Positions 51,201 to 58,904 of a DNA stretch of 64,000 nucleotides are shown piece by piece. The notes beneath the pieces were generated by a model that made no database searches, was not told the DNA's origin, and saw only the letters and a program-made list of their open reading frames with translations. Origin of the DNA: Siphonodentalium dalli (Eukaryota > Mollusca > Scaphopoda > Gadilida > Siphonodentaliidae); contig CP136065.1 of the NCBI GenBank assembly GCA_032622095.1, forward strand, positions 23,114,134-23,178,133, written 5' to 3'. Position 1 is the first letter of the stretch. Every line of letters begins with the position of its first letter. The position numbers and the translations under genes were made by a program.

Positions 51201-54200
51201 TTTAATAAAAGAGTGCTCTCTTTAGCATGTTGCAATTAAACCAAATATTTATTTTGTAAAAAATTAATAATATCTTTTAAGCTCAGATCTATAAGGATAT
51301 TTTGGTTAACAGAAACACGGGTGTATTTTAATTTGGTCTTTGCTTTAGTATCGCTGCATGTTTCTTTTGCATGAATTTCTTTATTTCATGATCATTTCTT
51401 TTCATCATTGGAAAGGTTCACATGGCTCTTTCCTATGAATATGTATTCTCTTGTTTGTAGCGCCTTGTCGACTCTGTAAGAAGCCAGTGTTCAATAGCTA
51501 CAAACCGTGTGGCCACCGTGTACTGTGCAGAGCATGCTATGACAAGACGTCGGCTCAGAAGTGCATTCAGTGTGGACTCTGGGTCGAGGACATCAAAGAT
51601 GATTGGGACACTGCATGTATCAACTGTGACAATGAGGCAGAGATTATATTCCCCTGTTGTACTCACATGGTTCTATGTGAAAAGTGTGCTGAATGTGCCG
51701 TCACTTGTCCTGTATGTGATATTTCAATGATGCATTCATTTGTACCATTTGGTAATACTCATCCAGCAAACGAAGCTCCTGTTCCGCGATACGGGGAAGT
51801 TCAGCATCAGGCAGCTCTTGCCCCTCCTGCCATTCAAGGCCTTAGCTATGGTGGGTTTGGTTCGGGTTCCTCTGCTCAACAGTCTTCTCAAGCGACCGGA
51901 GGTGGTTTTGGATCCTTCGCTTCAAATAACCAAAATCAGCAAGGATTTGGGACAGCTTCATTCGGACAACAGACTGCTCAAGGTCAAGGTCTTTTTGGTT
52001 CCTCGTCAGCACAGTCTGCTGCCACAGCAACTCAACAAAGTTCAGGGAGCTTCGGTGGAGGCTCTCTGTTTGGAGGACAGCCGTCTGCTAATCAGACTTC
52101 ATTTGGTTCTGCTAATTCAAACTCCAGTAATTGTGGATATTACAAGAAATCTGATGTTAGAAAGGGAAATTATCAAATGACTTTTAGACCTGCACAAGCA
52201 AATAATACAGCTCCAAGTTTATTTGGGAACGCTTCTGTTCAGAGTCATCCTACCCAGCAGCCTGTTGCCCAGCAGCCCTTATTTGGAAAACAAGAAGAGG
52301 GTGCCCCAGCAATGGGTTTCGGCATTGGTGGACCCGCTGTTACGTCTACAAGTACATCCAACACTAGCACCTTATTAGGCAAACAAGAACAGACCGCCCC
52401 AGCAATGGGCTTCACCTTAGGAGGACCTTCTGTTACATCTACAAATACATCTAACTCCAGCTCCTTATTCGGTAAACAAGAACAGAGTGCCCCAGCGACG
52501 GGCTTCAGCTTAGGAAGACCTGCTGTTACATCTACAAATACATCTAACTCCAGCTCCTTATTCGGTAAACAAGAACAGAGTGCCCCAGCGACGGGCTTCA
52601 GCTTAGGAAGACCTGCTGTTACATCTACAAATACATCTAACTCCAGCTCCTTATTCGGTAAACAAGAACAGACCGCCCCAGCGACGGGCTTCAGCTTAGG
52701 AGGACCTGCTGTTACATCTACAAATACATCTAACTCCAGCTCCTTATTCGGTAAACAAGAACAGACCGCCCCAGCGACTGGCTTCAGCTTAGGAAGACCT
52801 GCTGTTACATCTACAAATACATCTAACTCCAGCTCCTTATTCGGTAAACAAGAACAGACCGCCCCAGCGACGGGCTTCACCTTAGGAGGACCTGCTGTTA
52901 CATCTACAAATACATCTAACTCCAGCTCCTTATTCGGTAAACAAGAACAGACCGCCCCAGTGATAGGCTTCACCCTTGGAGGACCTGCTGTTACGTCTAC
53001 AAATACATCTAACTCTAGCACGTTATTAAAACAAGATGAGAGCGCCCCAGCAACTGGCTTCGGTTTTGGAAGTTCTGCCATTACATCAACAAGTACATCT
53101 AACACTACATCTACAAATATGTCTAACTCCAGCACATTATTCGGCAAAACAAAGAGTACTGGCTTATTTGAAAAACAAAAAAAGCTCGCCCCAACATCAG
53201 GCTTCACCCTTGGAGGACCTGCTGTTGCATCTACAAATACATCTAATTCTATCACTTTATTAAAACAAGATGAGAGCGCCCCAGCAACGGGCTTCGGTTT
53301 TGGAAGTTCCGCCGTTACATCTACAAATACATCTAACACTAGCACCTTATTAAAACAAGAAAAGAGCACCCCAGCAACAGGCTTTACCTTGGGAGGACCC
53401 GCTGTTACCTATACAAATACATCTAACTCCAGCTCCTTATTCGGTAAACAAGAACAGAGCGCCCCAGCAACAGGCTTTACCTTGGGAGAACCCGCTGTTA
53501 CCTATACAAATACATCTAACTCCAGCTCCTTATTCGGTAAACAAGAACAGAGTGCCCCAGTGACAGGCTTCACCCTTGGAGGACCTGCTGTTACATCTAC
53601 AAATACATCTAACTCCAGCACGTTATTAAAACAAGATGAAAGCGCCCCAGCAACTGGCTTCGGTTTTGGAAGTTCCGCCATTACATCAACAAGTACATCT
53701 AACACTACATCTACAAATATTTCTAACTCCAGCACATTATTCGGCAAAACAAAGAGTACTGGCTTATTTGAAAAACAAAAAAAGCTCACCCCAACATCAG
53801 GCTTCACCCTTGGAGGACCTGCTGTTGCATCTACAAATACATCTAATTCTATCACTTTATTAAAACAAGATGAAAGCTCCCCAGCAACGGGCTTCGGTTT
53901 TGGAAGTTCCGCCGTTACATCTACAAATACATCTAACACTAGCACCTTATTAAAACAAGAAAAGAGCACCCCAGCAACAGGCTTTACCTTGGGACAACCC
54001 GCTGTTACCTATACAAATACATCTAACTCCAGCTCCTTATTCGGTAAACAAGAACAGAGCGCCCCAGCAACAGGCTTTACCTTGGGAGGACCCGCTGTTA
54101 CCTATACAAATACATCTAACTCCAGCTCCTTATTCGGTAAACAAGAACAGAGCGCCCCAGCAACGGGCTTTACCTTGGGAGAACCCGCTGTTACCTATAC

Positions 54201-54951
54201 AAATACATCTAACTCCAGCTCCTTATTCGGTAAACAAGAACAGAGCGCCCCAGCAACGGGCTTTACCTTTGGAGGACCCGCTGTTACATCTACAAATACA
54301 TTTAACTCCAGCAGTTTATTTGGCAAACAAGAAGAGATCACCCCACCAACGAGCTTTACCTTTGGAGGACCTGCTGTTACATCTACAAATACATTTAACT
54401 CCAGCAGTTTATTTGGAAAAGAAGATCTCGACCCAGCAACGGGCTTGTCCCTGGGAGGACATGCACTTACGTATAATAATACTGAAAAGAGTCAAGGTTT
54501 AACTTTAGAGGCTGAACAAAAGAAGCAGGAAAGTGGGTTTTTCCAGAACAAGAGATCCACCAAAAATGACGATAAGAGTGTTCCCTTAATTGGTTCTGGA
54601 TTGGATAACGTGGAGATGCTCCCTATGGTAATGGCCTTGCGAAAAATCGAACAAGATACATCCGGAAGTACTCCTGGAACACTCCCTATTGCAAGTGACT
54701 CAAATAATGTTGGTGGTAAAGGGGTGTCCTCATTATTTTGCGGCCAGCAATCGCAATCTAGCACAGCTACCAAATTCAAATTTCGAATGAGTAATCTTGA
54801 TTCACCTAAAGAACCTGGAAACGAAAATGTCGGCACAATGGTATCGGACACCAAAGCACAGACATCATCATCTTTGTTTAATCAAAGTATAACTTCACAA
54901 GAAGGAAATGCTTCTTATAATCCATTCTGGATTTCACCAGAGAAAAAATAG
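35630..54951 (+). CDS. NUP98-like: Nup98-like FG nucleoporin fused to tandem RING fingers and a long FG-type repeat tail (11 exons)
   Basis: Eleven exons join without a frame break into 1585 codons plus stop. Residues 1-161 are FG/GLFG repeats starting MFGGSKPTGFGTTFGG; about 173-228 is the GLEBS segment that binds Gle2/Rae1; about 229-422 are more GLFG repeats. Residues 425-508 carry two consecutive cysteine/histidine RING patterns; about 520-695 are FG-rich; about 696-1425 are 23 copies of a ~31-residue repeat; 1426-1585 is a unique tail. Nup98 normally forms the pore permeability barrier, is cleaved from Nup96 by an autoproteolytic domain, and anchors through it. No such domain or Nup96 part is visible, while RING pairs usually recruit ubiquitin E2 enzymes. 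A role as a pore-linked or mobile ubiquitin ligase is inference. It could also be one isoform of an ordinary Nup98-Nup96 gene whose other exons lie past 64000. Confidence 0.85.
36218..36263. repeat. Uninterrupted G homopolymer of about 46
   Basis: A single run of G in Nup98-like intron 1. It can form G-quadruplexes and its length is likely polymorphic or mis-assembled. Shorter G/C runs are at 28824, 31360, 39194, 42971 and 56803. Confidence 0.95.
37184..37225 (+). CDS. Nup98-like exon 2
   Basis: Fourteen codons in phase 1 to 1, acceptor ttatttttcag and donor gtaagt, encoding STFGSTTPFGATST. Confidence 0.88.
37789..37944 (+). CDS. Nup98-like exon 3, GLFG repeats
   Basis: Phase 1 to 1, acceptor cttatacag and donor gtaagt. 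It contains NLFGN, GGLFGST and GGGLFGQQ, classical GLFG motifs. A TTAA hairpin element begins 12 bp beyond the donor. Confidence 0.92.
37957..38183. mobile_element. TTAA-flanked hairpin MITE, family B, in Nup98-like intron 3
   Basis: Ends are TTAACCCTTTCATGATGG and CATGAAAGGTTTAA, with two hairpins. It starts 12 bp after the exon 3 donor. Confidence 0.82.
39379..39504 (+). CDS. Nup98-like exon 4, GLFG repeats
   Basis: Phase 1 to 1, acceptor tcatttccag and donor gttagt. It encodes SFGATANTSGGLFGQT and later NNNAFGNKTPGF, the latter similar to the NAFAQNKPTGFG segment of vertebrate Nup98. Confidence 0.92.
39979..40108. mobile_element. Palindromic MITE in Nup98-like intron 4
   Basis: Arms GTTTCGATGATTACATTACA and TAATGTAATCATCGAAAC surround an inner inverted pair GGTAAAACCC/GGGTTTTACC. 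It ends 47 bp before exon 5. Confidence 0.8.
40156..40260 (+). CDS. Nup98-like exon 5, FG repeats before GLEBS
   Basis: Phase 1 to 1, acceptor gttttaacag and donor gtatga. It encodes GFGSAATTTTASGGGIFGG and NLFGATPAANT, directly preceding the GLEBS exon as in other Nup98 genes. Confidence 0.92.
40394..40741. mobile_element. CAAGCCT-family MITE with 8-bp target duplication, Nup98-like intron 5
   Basis: TCTACAAC at 40386-40393 is repeated exactly at 40742-40749. Part of the left palindrome block is deleted. Confidence 0.87.
40924..41176. mobile_element. CAAGCCT palindromic MITE with 8-bp target duplication, Nup98-like intron 5
   Basis: AAAAGATT at 40916-40923 is repeated exactly at 41177-41184. 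It is the same short form as 11482-11735. Confidence 0.9.
41920..42282. mobile_element. CAAGCCT-family MITE, left end missing, Nup98-like intron 5
   Basis: It contains the AT-rich core and right palindrome and ends AATAAACTCAGGCTTG; the outer left arm is lost. Confidence 0.68.
43045..43505. mobile_element. TTAA-flanked hairpin MITE, family B, long version, in Nup98-like intron 5
   Basis: Ends are TTAACCCTTTCATGACTG and TCATCAAATGGTTAA. The middle is expanded by repeats of AAGAATGTAAGAAAAA-type sequence, about seven imperfect copies. It ends 106 bp before the GLEBS exon. Confidence 0.75.
43612..43775 (+). CDS. Nup98-like exon 6, GLEBS (Gle2/Rae1-binding) motif
   Basis: Phase 1 to 0, acceptor taatttcag and donor gtaaga. 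The peptide runs VFGSGPTAQAQSGTIIKF, then MVKNGVSQQIN and TKHQCITAMKEYENKSLE. The last part is nearly identical to vertebrate Nup98 (TKHQCITAMKEYESKSLE), the hairpin that inserts into the Gle2/Rae1 beta-propeller. Conservation of this segment shows the gene is under selection as a Rae1 partner. Confidence 0.96.
44807..45688. mobile_element. Non-autonomous hAT-like element, 882 bp, Nup98-like intron 6
   Basis: CATAGAAC at 44799-44806 is repeated exactly at 45689-45696. Ends are CAGGGTTGG and CCAACCCTG, followed inward by AT-rich GATTTAAAT-type subterminal repeats. No transposase-like frame was recognised. Confidence 0.9.
45841..46766. repeat. 173-bp satellite-like repeat, five copies, Nup98-like intron 6
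   Basis: Copies start CAAACATTTTGC at 45841, 46014, 46351, 46524 and 46697; spacing is exactly 173 bp within each run. Each has TTCAGCAACCGCTGG and ACCAGAGTTATGGCCCTTTT. Related sequence with GAGTTATGCCCCTTTTTCGA recurs at 37555-37620 and 59690-60290. Confidence 0.9.
47281..47443 (+). CDS. Nup98-like exon 7, GLEBS end and FG repeats
   Basis: Phase 0 to 1, acceptor ctatttatcag and donor gtatat. It opens ELRVEDYLANRK, the end of the GLEBS hairpin (vertebrate ELRLEDYQANRK), then GGLFSTP, GFTFGG, a six-Gln run and SFGAG. A TTAA hairpin element begins about 34 bp after the donor. Confidence 0.95.
47477..47876. mobile_element. TTAA-flanked hairpin MITE, family A, in Nup98-like intron 7
   Basis: Same ends and two hairpins as the copy at 16297, in the reverse orientation. 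One base of the right end is changed (AAAGGTTTAA). It starts about 34 bp after the exon 7 donor. Confidence 0.87.
48123..48381. mobile_element. TTAA-flanked hairpin MITE, family B, in Nup98-like intron 7
   Basis: Ends are TTAACCCTTCCACTAC and CACGAAAAGGGTTAA, with two hairpins. It ends 35 bp before exon 8, so it must be close to that exon's branch point. Confidence 0.8.
48417..48613 (+). CDS. Nup98-like exon 8, GLFG repeats
   Basis: Phase 1 to 0, acceptor tgatttttcag and donor gtaata. It contains GLFGAQ, GGLFGGQ, KSLFGTP, TGFGFGAS and TSLFGQNQNK. A TTAA hairpin element ends about 36 bp before the acceptor. Confidence 0.93.
48787..48894 (+). CDS. Nup98-like exon 9, GLFG repeats
   Basis: Phase 0 to 0, acceptor ttctatttcag and donor gtaaga. 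It encodes PLFGTATTQSAGLFGAA, TTFGTG and GGFGTSTTS. Confidence 0.93.
49006..49215. mobile_element. TTAA hairpin MITE, family B, degraded right end, in Nup98-like intron 9
   Basis: The left end is TTAACCCTGCGGTGGTGCAG; hairpin arms CAATGCATTCTCTTAT and their complement follow. The right end (CACGAAGCTCATCATGG) has lost the final GGGTTAA. Confidence 0.65.
50119..50269 (+). CDS. Nup98-like exon 10, last canonical Nup98 exon
   Basis: Phase 0 to 1, acceptor tccattacag and donor gtaagc. ASGGLFGNQAKPAGFG is followed by GFTFGQNTGNSLFARPF, matching the NSLFSKPF-type block of vertebrate Nup98. It ends PPAFG plus one base, which joins the RING exon as Ala-Pro-Cys. Confidence 0.93.
51461..54951 (+). CDS. 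Nup98-like exon 11: tandem RING fingers, FG spacer, 31-residue repeat array, tail, stop
   Basis: The acceptor is tcttgtttgtag and the exon is open for 3491 bases to TAG at 54949. The phase-1 entry matches exon 10. RING-like pattern 1 uses Cys425, 428, 439, His441, Cys445, 448, 457 and 460; pattern 2 uses Cys475, 478, 489, His491, Cys495, 498, 505 and 508, with PCGHRVLCRAC and THMVLCEKC cores resembling the C-terminal RINGs of MIB- and IAP-type ligases. Then come FG motifs such as YGGFGSGSS and GQGLFGSSSAQ, the repeat array, and a tail ending YNPFWISPEKK. The FG motifs on both sides of the RINGs argue that the exon belongs with Nup98 exons rather than to a separate gene. An internal GT (51752) could end a shorter version. 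No poly(A) signal was seen close after the stop. Confidence 0.85.
51475..51726 (+). other. Tandem RING-type zinc-finger region (residues 425-508)
   Basis: Two C-x2-C / C-x-H-x3-C-x2-C / C-x2-C modules lie 14 residues apart. Module 2 reads CINCDNEAEIIFPCCTH then CEKC and CPVC, which is the RING-HC consensus including the Pro before the penultimate zinc ligand region. Module 1 has CIQC instead of CPxC, a common weakening in RINGs that help fold or dimerise rather than bind E2. All sixteen ligand positions are present, so both should bind zinc. Module 2 looks more likely to be catalytically competent. Confidence 0.85.
52279..54480 (+). repeat. Coding tandem repeat, 23 units of about 93 bp (31 residues)
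   Basis: Units follow LFGKQEQSAPATGFSLG then GPAVTSTNTSNSSS. The 93-bp spacing is exact in the early units (for example 52465 and 52558). Variants replace LFGKQEQ by LLKQDES or LLKQEKS, so some units lose the FG but keep a central GFSLG, GFTLG or GFGFG. The units are Ser/Thr/Asn-rich with one or two Lys, like nucleoporin FG spacers. The array suggests an intrinsically disordered, pore-compatible segment. Confidence 0.92.
53023..54222 (+). repeat. Exact 600-bp higher-order duplication inside the coding repeat array
   Basis: Bases 53023-53622 and 53623-54222 are two nearly identical 600-bp blocks of six units each. The blocks share the odd unit LFGKTKSTGLFEKQKK and the TYTNTSNSSS variants, and differ by scattered single substitutions. 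Because 600 is a multiple of three the frame is kept. This indicates a recent unequal exchange. Confidence 0.92.
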
Positions 54952-54973
54952 ATGTATCAAAATATTTAACTTT

Positions 54974-55384
54974 CAAGTCTGAGTTTAGTGTGCCTGTCAT
55001 TTTGAATTTAGTGACGCTGTCCTGCATAGCAGGCTAGCATCACCAAATTCACCCTCTGGGGACCTCATTCTGCATGGCCTAATCTGCTATGGGAGACATA
55101 AACTCAGATTGAAGTTCCCAAATGGTGAATATTGTAATGTACACCCATTGGGAACCTCAATTATGCAATGTTACTCCTGCCAATTTGGAAATATAGAGAA
55201 ACTTAAACTAATAAAGAAATAGAATCTATGCGAAGAAATTTCTATATATAGAAATTTGATAAGCAGAATGAGGTGCCCAGAGGCTGAATTTAGTGATGCT
55301 AGCCCGCTATGTGGGATAGCTTCACAAAATTCACCCTCTGGGCACCTCATTCTGCTAATGACAGGCACACTAAATTCAGGCTTG
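54974..55384. mobile_element. CAAGCCT-family MITE just after the Nup98-RING stop
   Basis: Flanks TTAACTTT (54966-54973) and TTAACTTA (55385-55392) match at 7 of 8 bases. It starts 22 bp after the TAG stop, so it lies in the 3' UTR or first downstream sequence. Confidence 0.82.
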
Positions 55385-55486
55385 TTAACTTAATATATTT
55401 AGCTTGTAGTTCTTGTGATTCTGTATGTACATGTATATTGGATACTTGTTTACATTGTTTTAATTTTAATCATTTCTTATTCCAAG

Positions 55487-55572
55487 TTTCCTCAAATGTA
55501 AAGCAGCTTGTGAAATTGTTAGAGGAAGATGCTAGTTTACTTACGAGATCCACCTCATATATCAGACATTAA
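55487..55572 (+). CDS. Possible alternative terminal exon of the Nup98-RING gene
   Basis: After acceptor-like tcttattccaag, a phase-1 frame encodes SSNVKQLVKLLEEDASLLTR then STSYIRH and stop, a helical, coding-looking peptide. A possible donor gtaata at 51752, right after the RINGs (HSFVPFG), also leaves phase 1, so splicing would give a short form that ends just after the RINGs. The same donor sequence is used by exon 8. A poly(A) signal follows at 55601. The AAG acceptor is non-standard and the exon lies beyond a MITE, so this is tentative. Confidence 0.35.
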
Positions 55573-55600
55573 GTGTTGTTTAAACTAACCTAAAACCACC

Positions 55601-55606
55601 AATAAA
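55601..55606 (+). terminator. Candidate polyadenylation signal AATAAA
   Basis: AATAAA lies 29 bp after the stop of the candidate terminal exon, and a second AATAAA lies at 55632. Either could serve the Nup98-RING transcript, since none was seen closer to the main stop at 54951. Confidence 0.35.
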
Positions 55607-56049
55607 TCTAATCAAATATCACAATTGTGGCAATAAACTGGTTATTCCATAGAATACATGATATTTGTTCTGAACTCACAACAGTTGTTAATTGAAAGCG
55701 GTAATTTACTGTGAAAAATATATTTAGTCACAGTGTTTATATAATTTTGAAAGATTATGAACTCAATTGACCTCACAAAGTGAACTCGTACATTTTTTTT
55801 ACAATAGAAAGCTTGGTCGCGCTTTGTAAACAAAATAGCGTGCTGAATGGAAATTAAGTTAAAAAAATGTACAACTGGAGACATCCAGTGAAGAAATGTT
55901 TTAACTACCTTGTAATGATGCCGCTTACCATTTTCAAAACCTTCTAAATGCAATAGAATATTGGAATAAAAGCGCATTGCATGCATACACATGTTCGGTT
56001 GTTTTGGGTGTGTTCAATTTGTCACCTTAAGGCCTCTTTTTTTTTATTT

Positions 56050-57638
56050 AGTGGTTTACGGATCCGCCGACCCCTTTAAAATACGTCCGCTCAAAAAAAA
56101 AAACCCGATTATAATTTTTTGTTTTATTATTTCCTCCGACTATAAAAAATAAATCATTTCTCCGACCATCATACTTTTCATATCAGTTTTTGATCAGGCA
56201 AACTCATCCCCTGATCTCGGCGAGTCATTCCCGTACAATTAGTACAGTATTTAATCGATACTGGGTAGCTTTTGTAATAGTCGCGCTCTTCATGGTGACG
56301 GCGTTTCCAAATTTCGTGATATGATTTATCACTACGACCGTCATGGAGAGCGCGACGAAAATCAGTATTAACCTAATATTGATGTAAATGCTCGATGCCA
56401 ACAAGAAAAAAAATGCTTTTAACAATCTTCCACCTAAAAGGTACATGTCCAGTTATACTTTTGTAAAAATCTGCACTTTTAAATCGATTGGAATTTGGAG
56501 TTATGTCCCATGTATTTCATCTTCCAAACCCGGAAGTGTAAACAGGTGTCATCAATTTATCGGACATTTGTCGGCTTTATACATTTATTGGTCACGAATA
56601 CCTTCAGTTTTCAAACGCTGGTCGGAGATGCAAACCGGTATACTGCAGATTTATGGTACTATTAAAATTTAAATCCGTTTGTTGATTATTTGGGTGTCCT
56701 GTTAAAAAATTGTTTAGAATGATTTTGACCATGGAGTAAACTAGAACTAGTAGAAGTTTCTGTGAACTTGGGTGCAGCCATGGGGTGAAGTTAATTTGGT
56801 GTGGGGGGGGGGGGGGGGGGGTGAAGTAAAACATACTAATTGGGGTGGGAGTTGAAGGAGCAATGGGGAGGCATCATCACATGATGAACTGTGTCCACAC
56901 ACATGTTTTTTGTAAAATTGTCCTACCCGTTTAAAGGGGCTGACAGGCTTCCTGTGATGTCATTCTTTGATATACTCGCATGTCCCGAATAAACGTACGG
57001 GTTTCTAATAATCGTAGGGGTCGGAATAATAGAACGGGGTGGAAATGTTTGGGAAACTGGGAGCAGAAATGTGTTTCCATTTTGGGAAAACGGCCGAAAA
57101 CACACCAACGTTGACCCAATCACATATATGTTGCGCTGGAATTGAGAAGGGCGGTGTCTTGGCACAAATTTACATGTTATTCTTCCACGTAATGTACATT
57201 TTTATGTGAGCATTCCAATAAATCAGAAATGTTTCATTAAATGTAATAATCGTAGGGCCCAAATAAGAATCGTACAGGGTGGACTTTCACTTTAAAAATA
57301 ATAATCGTACAGGTACATTTATTTGGGTCACTAGAGTAATATATGGATGGAAAGCCGTGACTTTAATACTGTCAGATGCAATATATCTGTGGAGCAGTAT
57401 ACTCAACATTAAAAAATTCTCAAATCTTTATTTTTTTGAATTATTCAGAATATTGACACCAAATATTGTGTTTTTTCCCAAGTATAATGTATTATCTTCA
57501 TTCTGGAAGCCCCCTGACAGAAGTGCTGACTTACATGTTTACGAACCTAAAAAAAATAAAATTGATATTGCCATTTTATTTTTTATTTTTTTTCGTCCGA
57601 CCCGACTGAACCAATGGGCAAAAATTCCGTAAACCACT
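56050..57638. mobile_element. Possible 1.6-kb non-autonomous DNA transposon
   Basis: AGTGGTTTACGGA at the left and TCCGTAAACCACT at the right form a 13-bp terminal inverted repeat, followed inward by CCGACCC-like and T-rich sequence on both sides. No coding domain was recognised inside. A related end may lie near 49455-49500. Confidence 0.55.
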
Positions 57639-58019
57639 TTATCAAAAATAAAAGGCGTAACTATTGTCGGTGAAAATCTGAATGTTGCCGAATTGACTTT
57701 GGATGAAGTCGGGTCCTTTTGAAATCATCAATAGAATGCATGGTTACTTATAATTGCATGACATATTCTATGCCTATTTTATCATAAAGGTTTAATTTTA
57801 ATACATCATTATGACCATAGATGTCACTCTTTCCGATATATATATATGGCATCATGTATTGATTTGTAGAGTAAAATCTATTAAAATATACAAACAATTC
57901 TGCCTTGGGATCTGGGCGTAAAGTCCGATATAAGACAGTAATGGGGGATTGCGGCAGATGTAAACTAGAATCTCGCTCTACTGATTTCACTAGCTGATTT
58001 ACATTCGGTTAAACCTGGA

Positions 58020-58232
58020 TTAACCCTTTGAGTGCCAGGTCCGATTTTTGTATCGACCCATATACCCTGTGCCAATGCATTCTCTTATATATAAGAGAAT
58101 GCATTGGTCTAACATTTGTTTTTGTTTTTGTTTTTTTTTACAAATTTTAATAATTTATTCTTATATTCTTTAACAGACTTATTTTGTAGGTTTAGGGCCG
58201 ATGAGATCGGCCCCTGGCACTCAAAGGGTTAA
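58020..58232. mobile_element. TTAA-flanked hairpin MITE, family C
   Basis: Ends are TTAACCCTTTGAGTGCCAGG and its complement CCTGGCACTCAAAGGGTTAA, distinct from families A and B. It nevertheless carries the same GCCAATGCATTCTCTTATA hairpin, here reduced to its arms. A lone end of this family is at 16704-16735. Confidence 0.85.
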
Positions 58233-58462
58233 CATTTCTGAGAGATGTATGTAAATGGTGCAATCTGCTTCCTATTTGTGTTATCATTATATGATATTAC
58301 TTTGTGGTCTAACAACTGGCACACTATGTATATAAACTATGTATGCACAAAGAAAACCTTTAAGGTCATGAATTTATCATTATTTTAGGATTTCTAATTT
58401 CATTTCTTTTTTTCTGGAGGAATTATGTATACAGTGTGTACTACAAAGTTTTCTTTGGCAAT

Positions 58463-58904
58463 CAAGCCTGATTATATTGTGTCTGTCATTTGCCGAATGA
58501 GGTCCCCAGAGAGTGAATTTAGTGACGTTATCTGACATAGTGGGCTAGGATCACCAAATTCACCATCTGGGGACCTCATTCTACATGGCCTCATCTGCTA
58601 TGGGAGACAGAGACTCAGATTTGAAGTTCCCAAATGGTGAATATTGTGATGTACACCCATTGGGAACCTCGATTATGCAATGTATCGTCTGCCAATTTGG
58701 GGACAGAGAGGATCTATACTAAAAAAGAAAAAGAATCTAGATGTGATGAATTTTCTTTTGAAATTTGATAATAAAGAAACTTTCCAGAGAAGATGAGGCC
58801 TAAGCAGAATGAGGTCCCCAGAGGGTGAATTTAGTGATGCTAGCCCACTAAATTCACCCTCTGGGGACATTCTGCAAATGACAGGCACACTAAACTCAGG
58901 CTAA
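58463..58904. mobile_element. CAAGCCT-family MITE with 8-bp target duplication
   Basis: TTGGCAAT at 58455-58462 is repeated exactly at 58905-58912. The right end has changed to CAGGCTAA. Confidence 0.85.

Noticed and set aside
52245-53969. Long minus-strand open frames (374 and 155 codons) opposite the Nup98-RING repeat array
   Set aside because: They are periodic shadows of the coding repeat; lack of stops follows from the repeated codon pattern of the plus-strand frame, and no start context or splice structure supports them.
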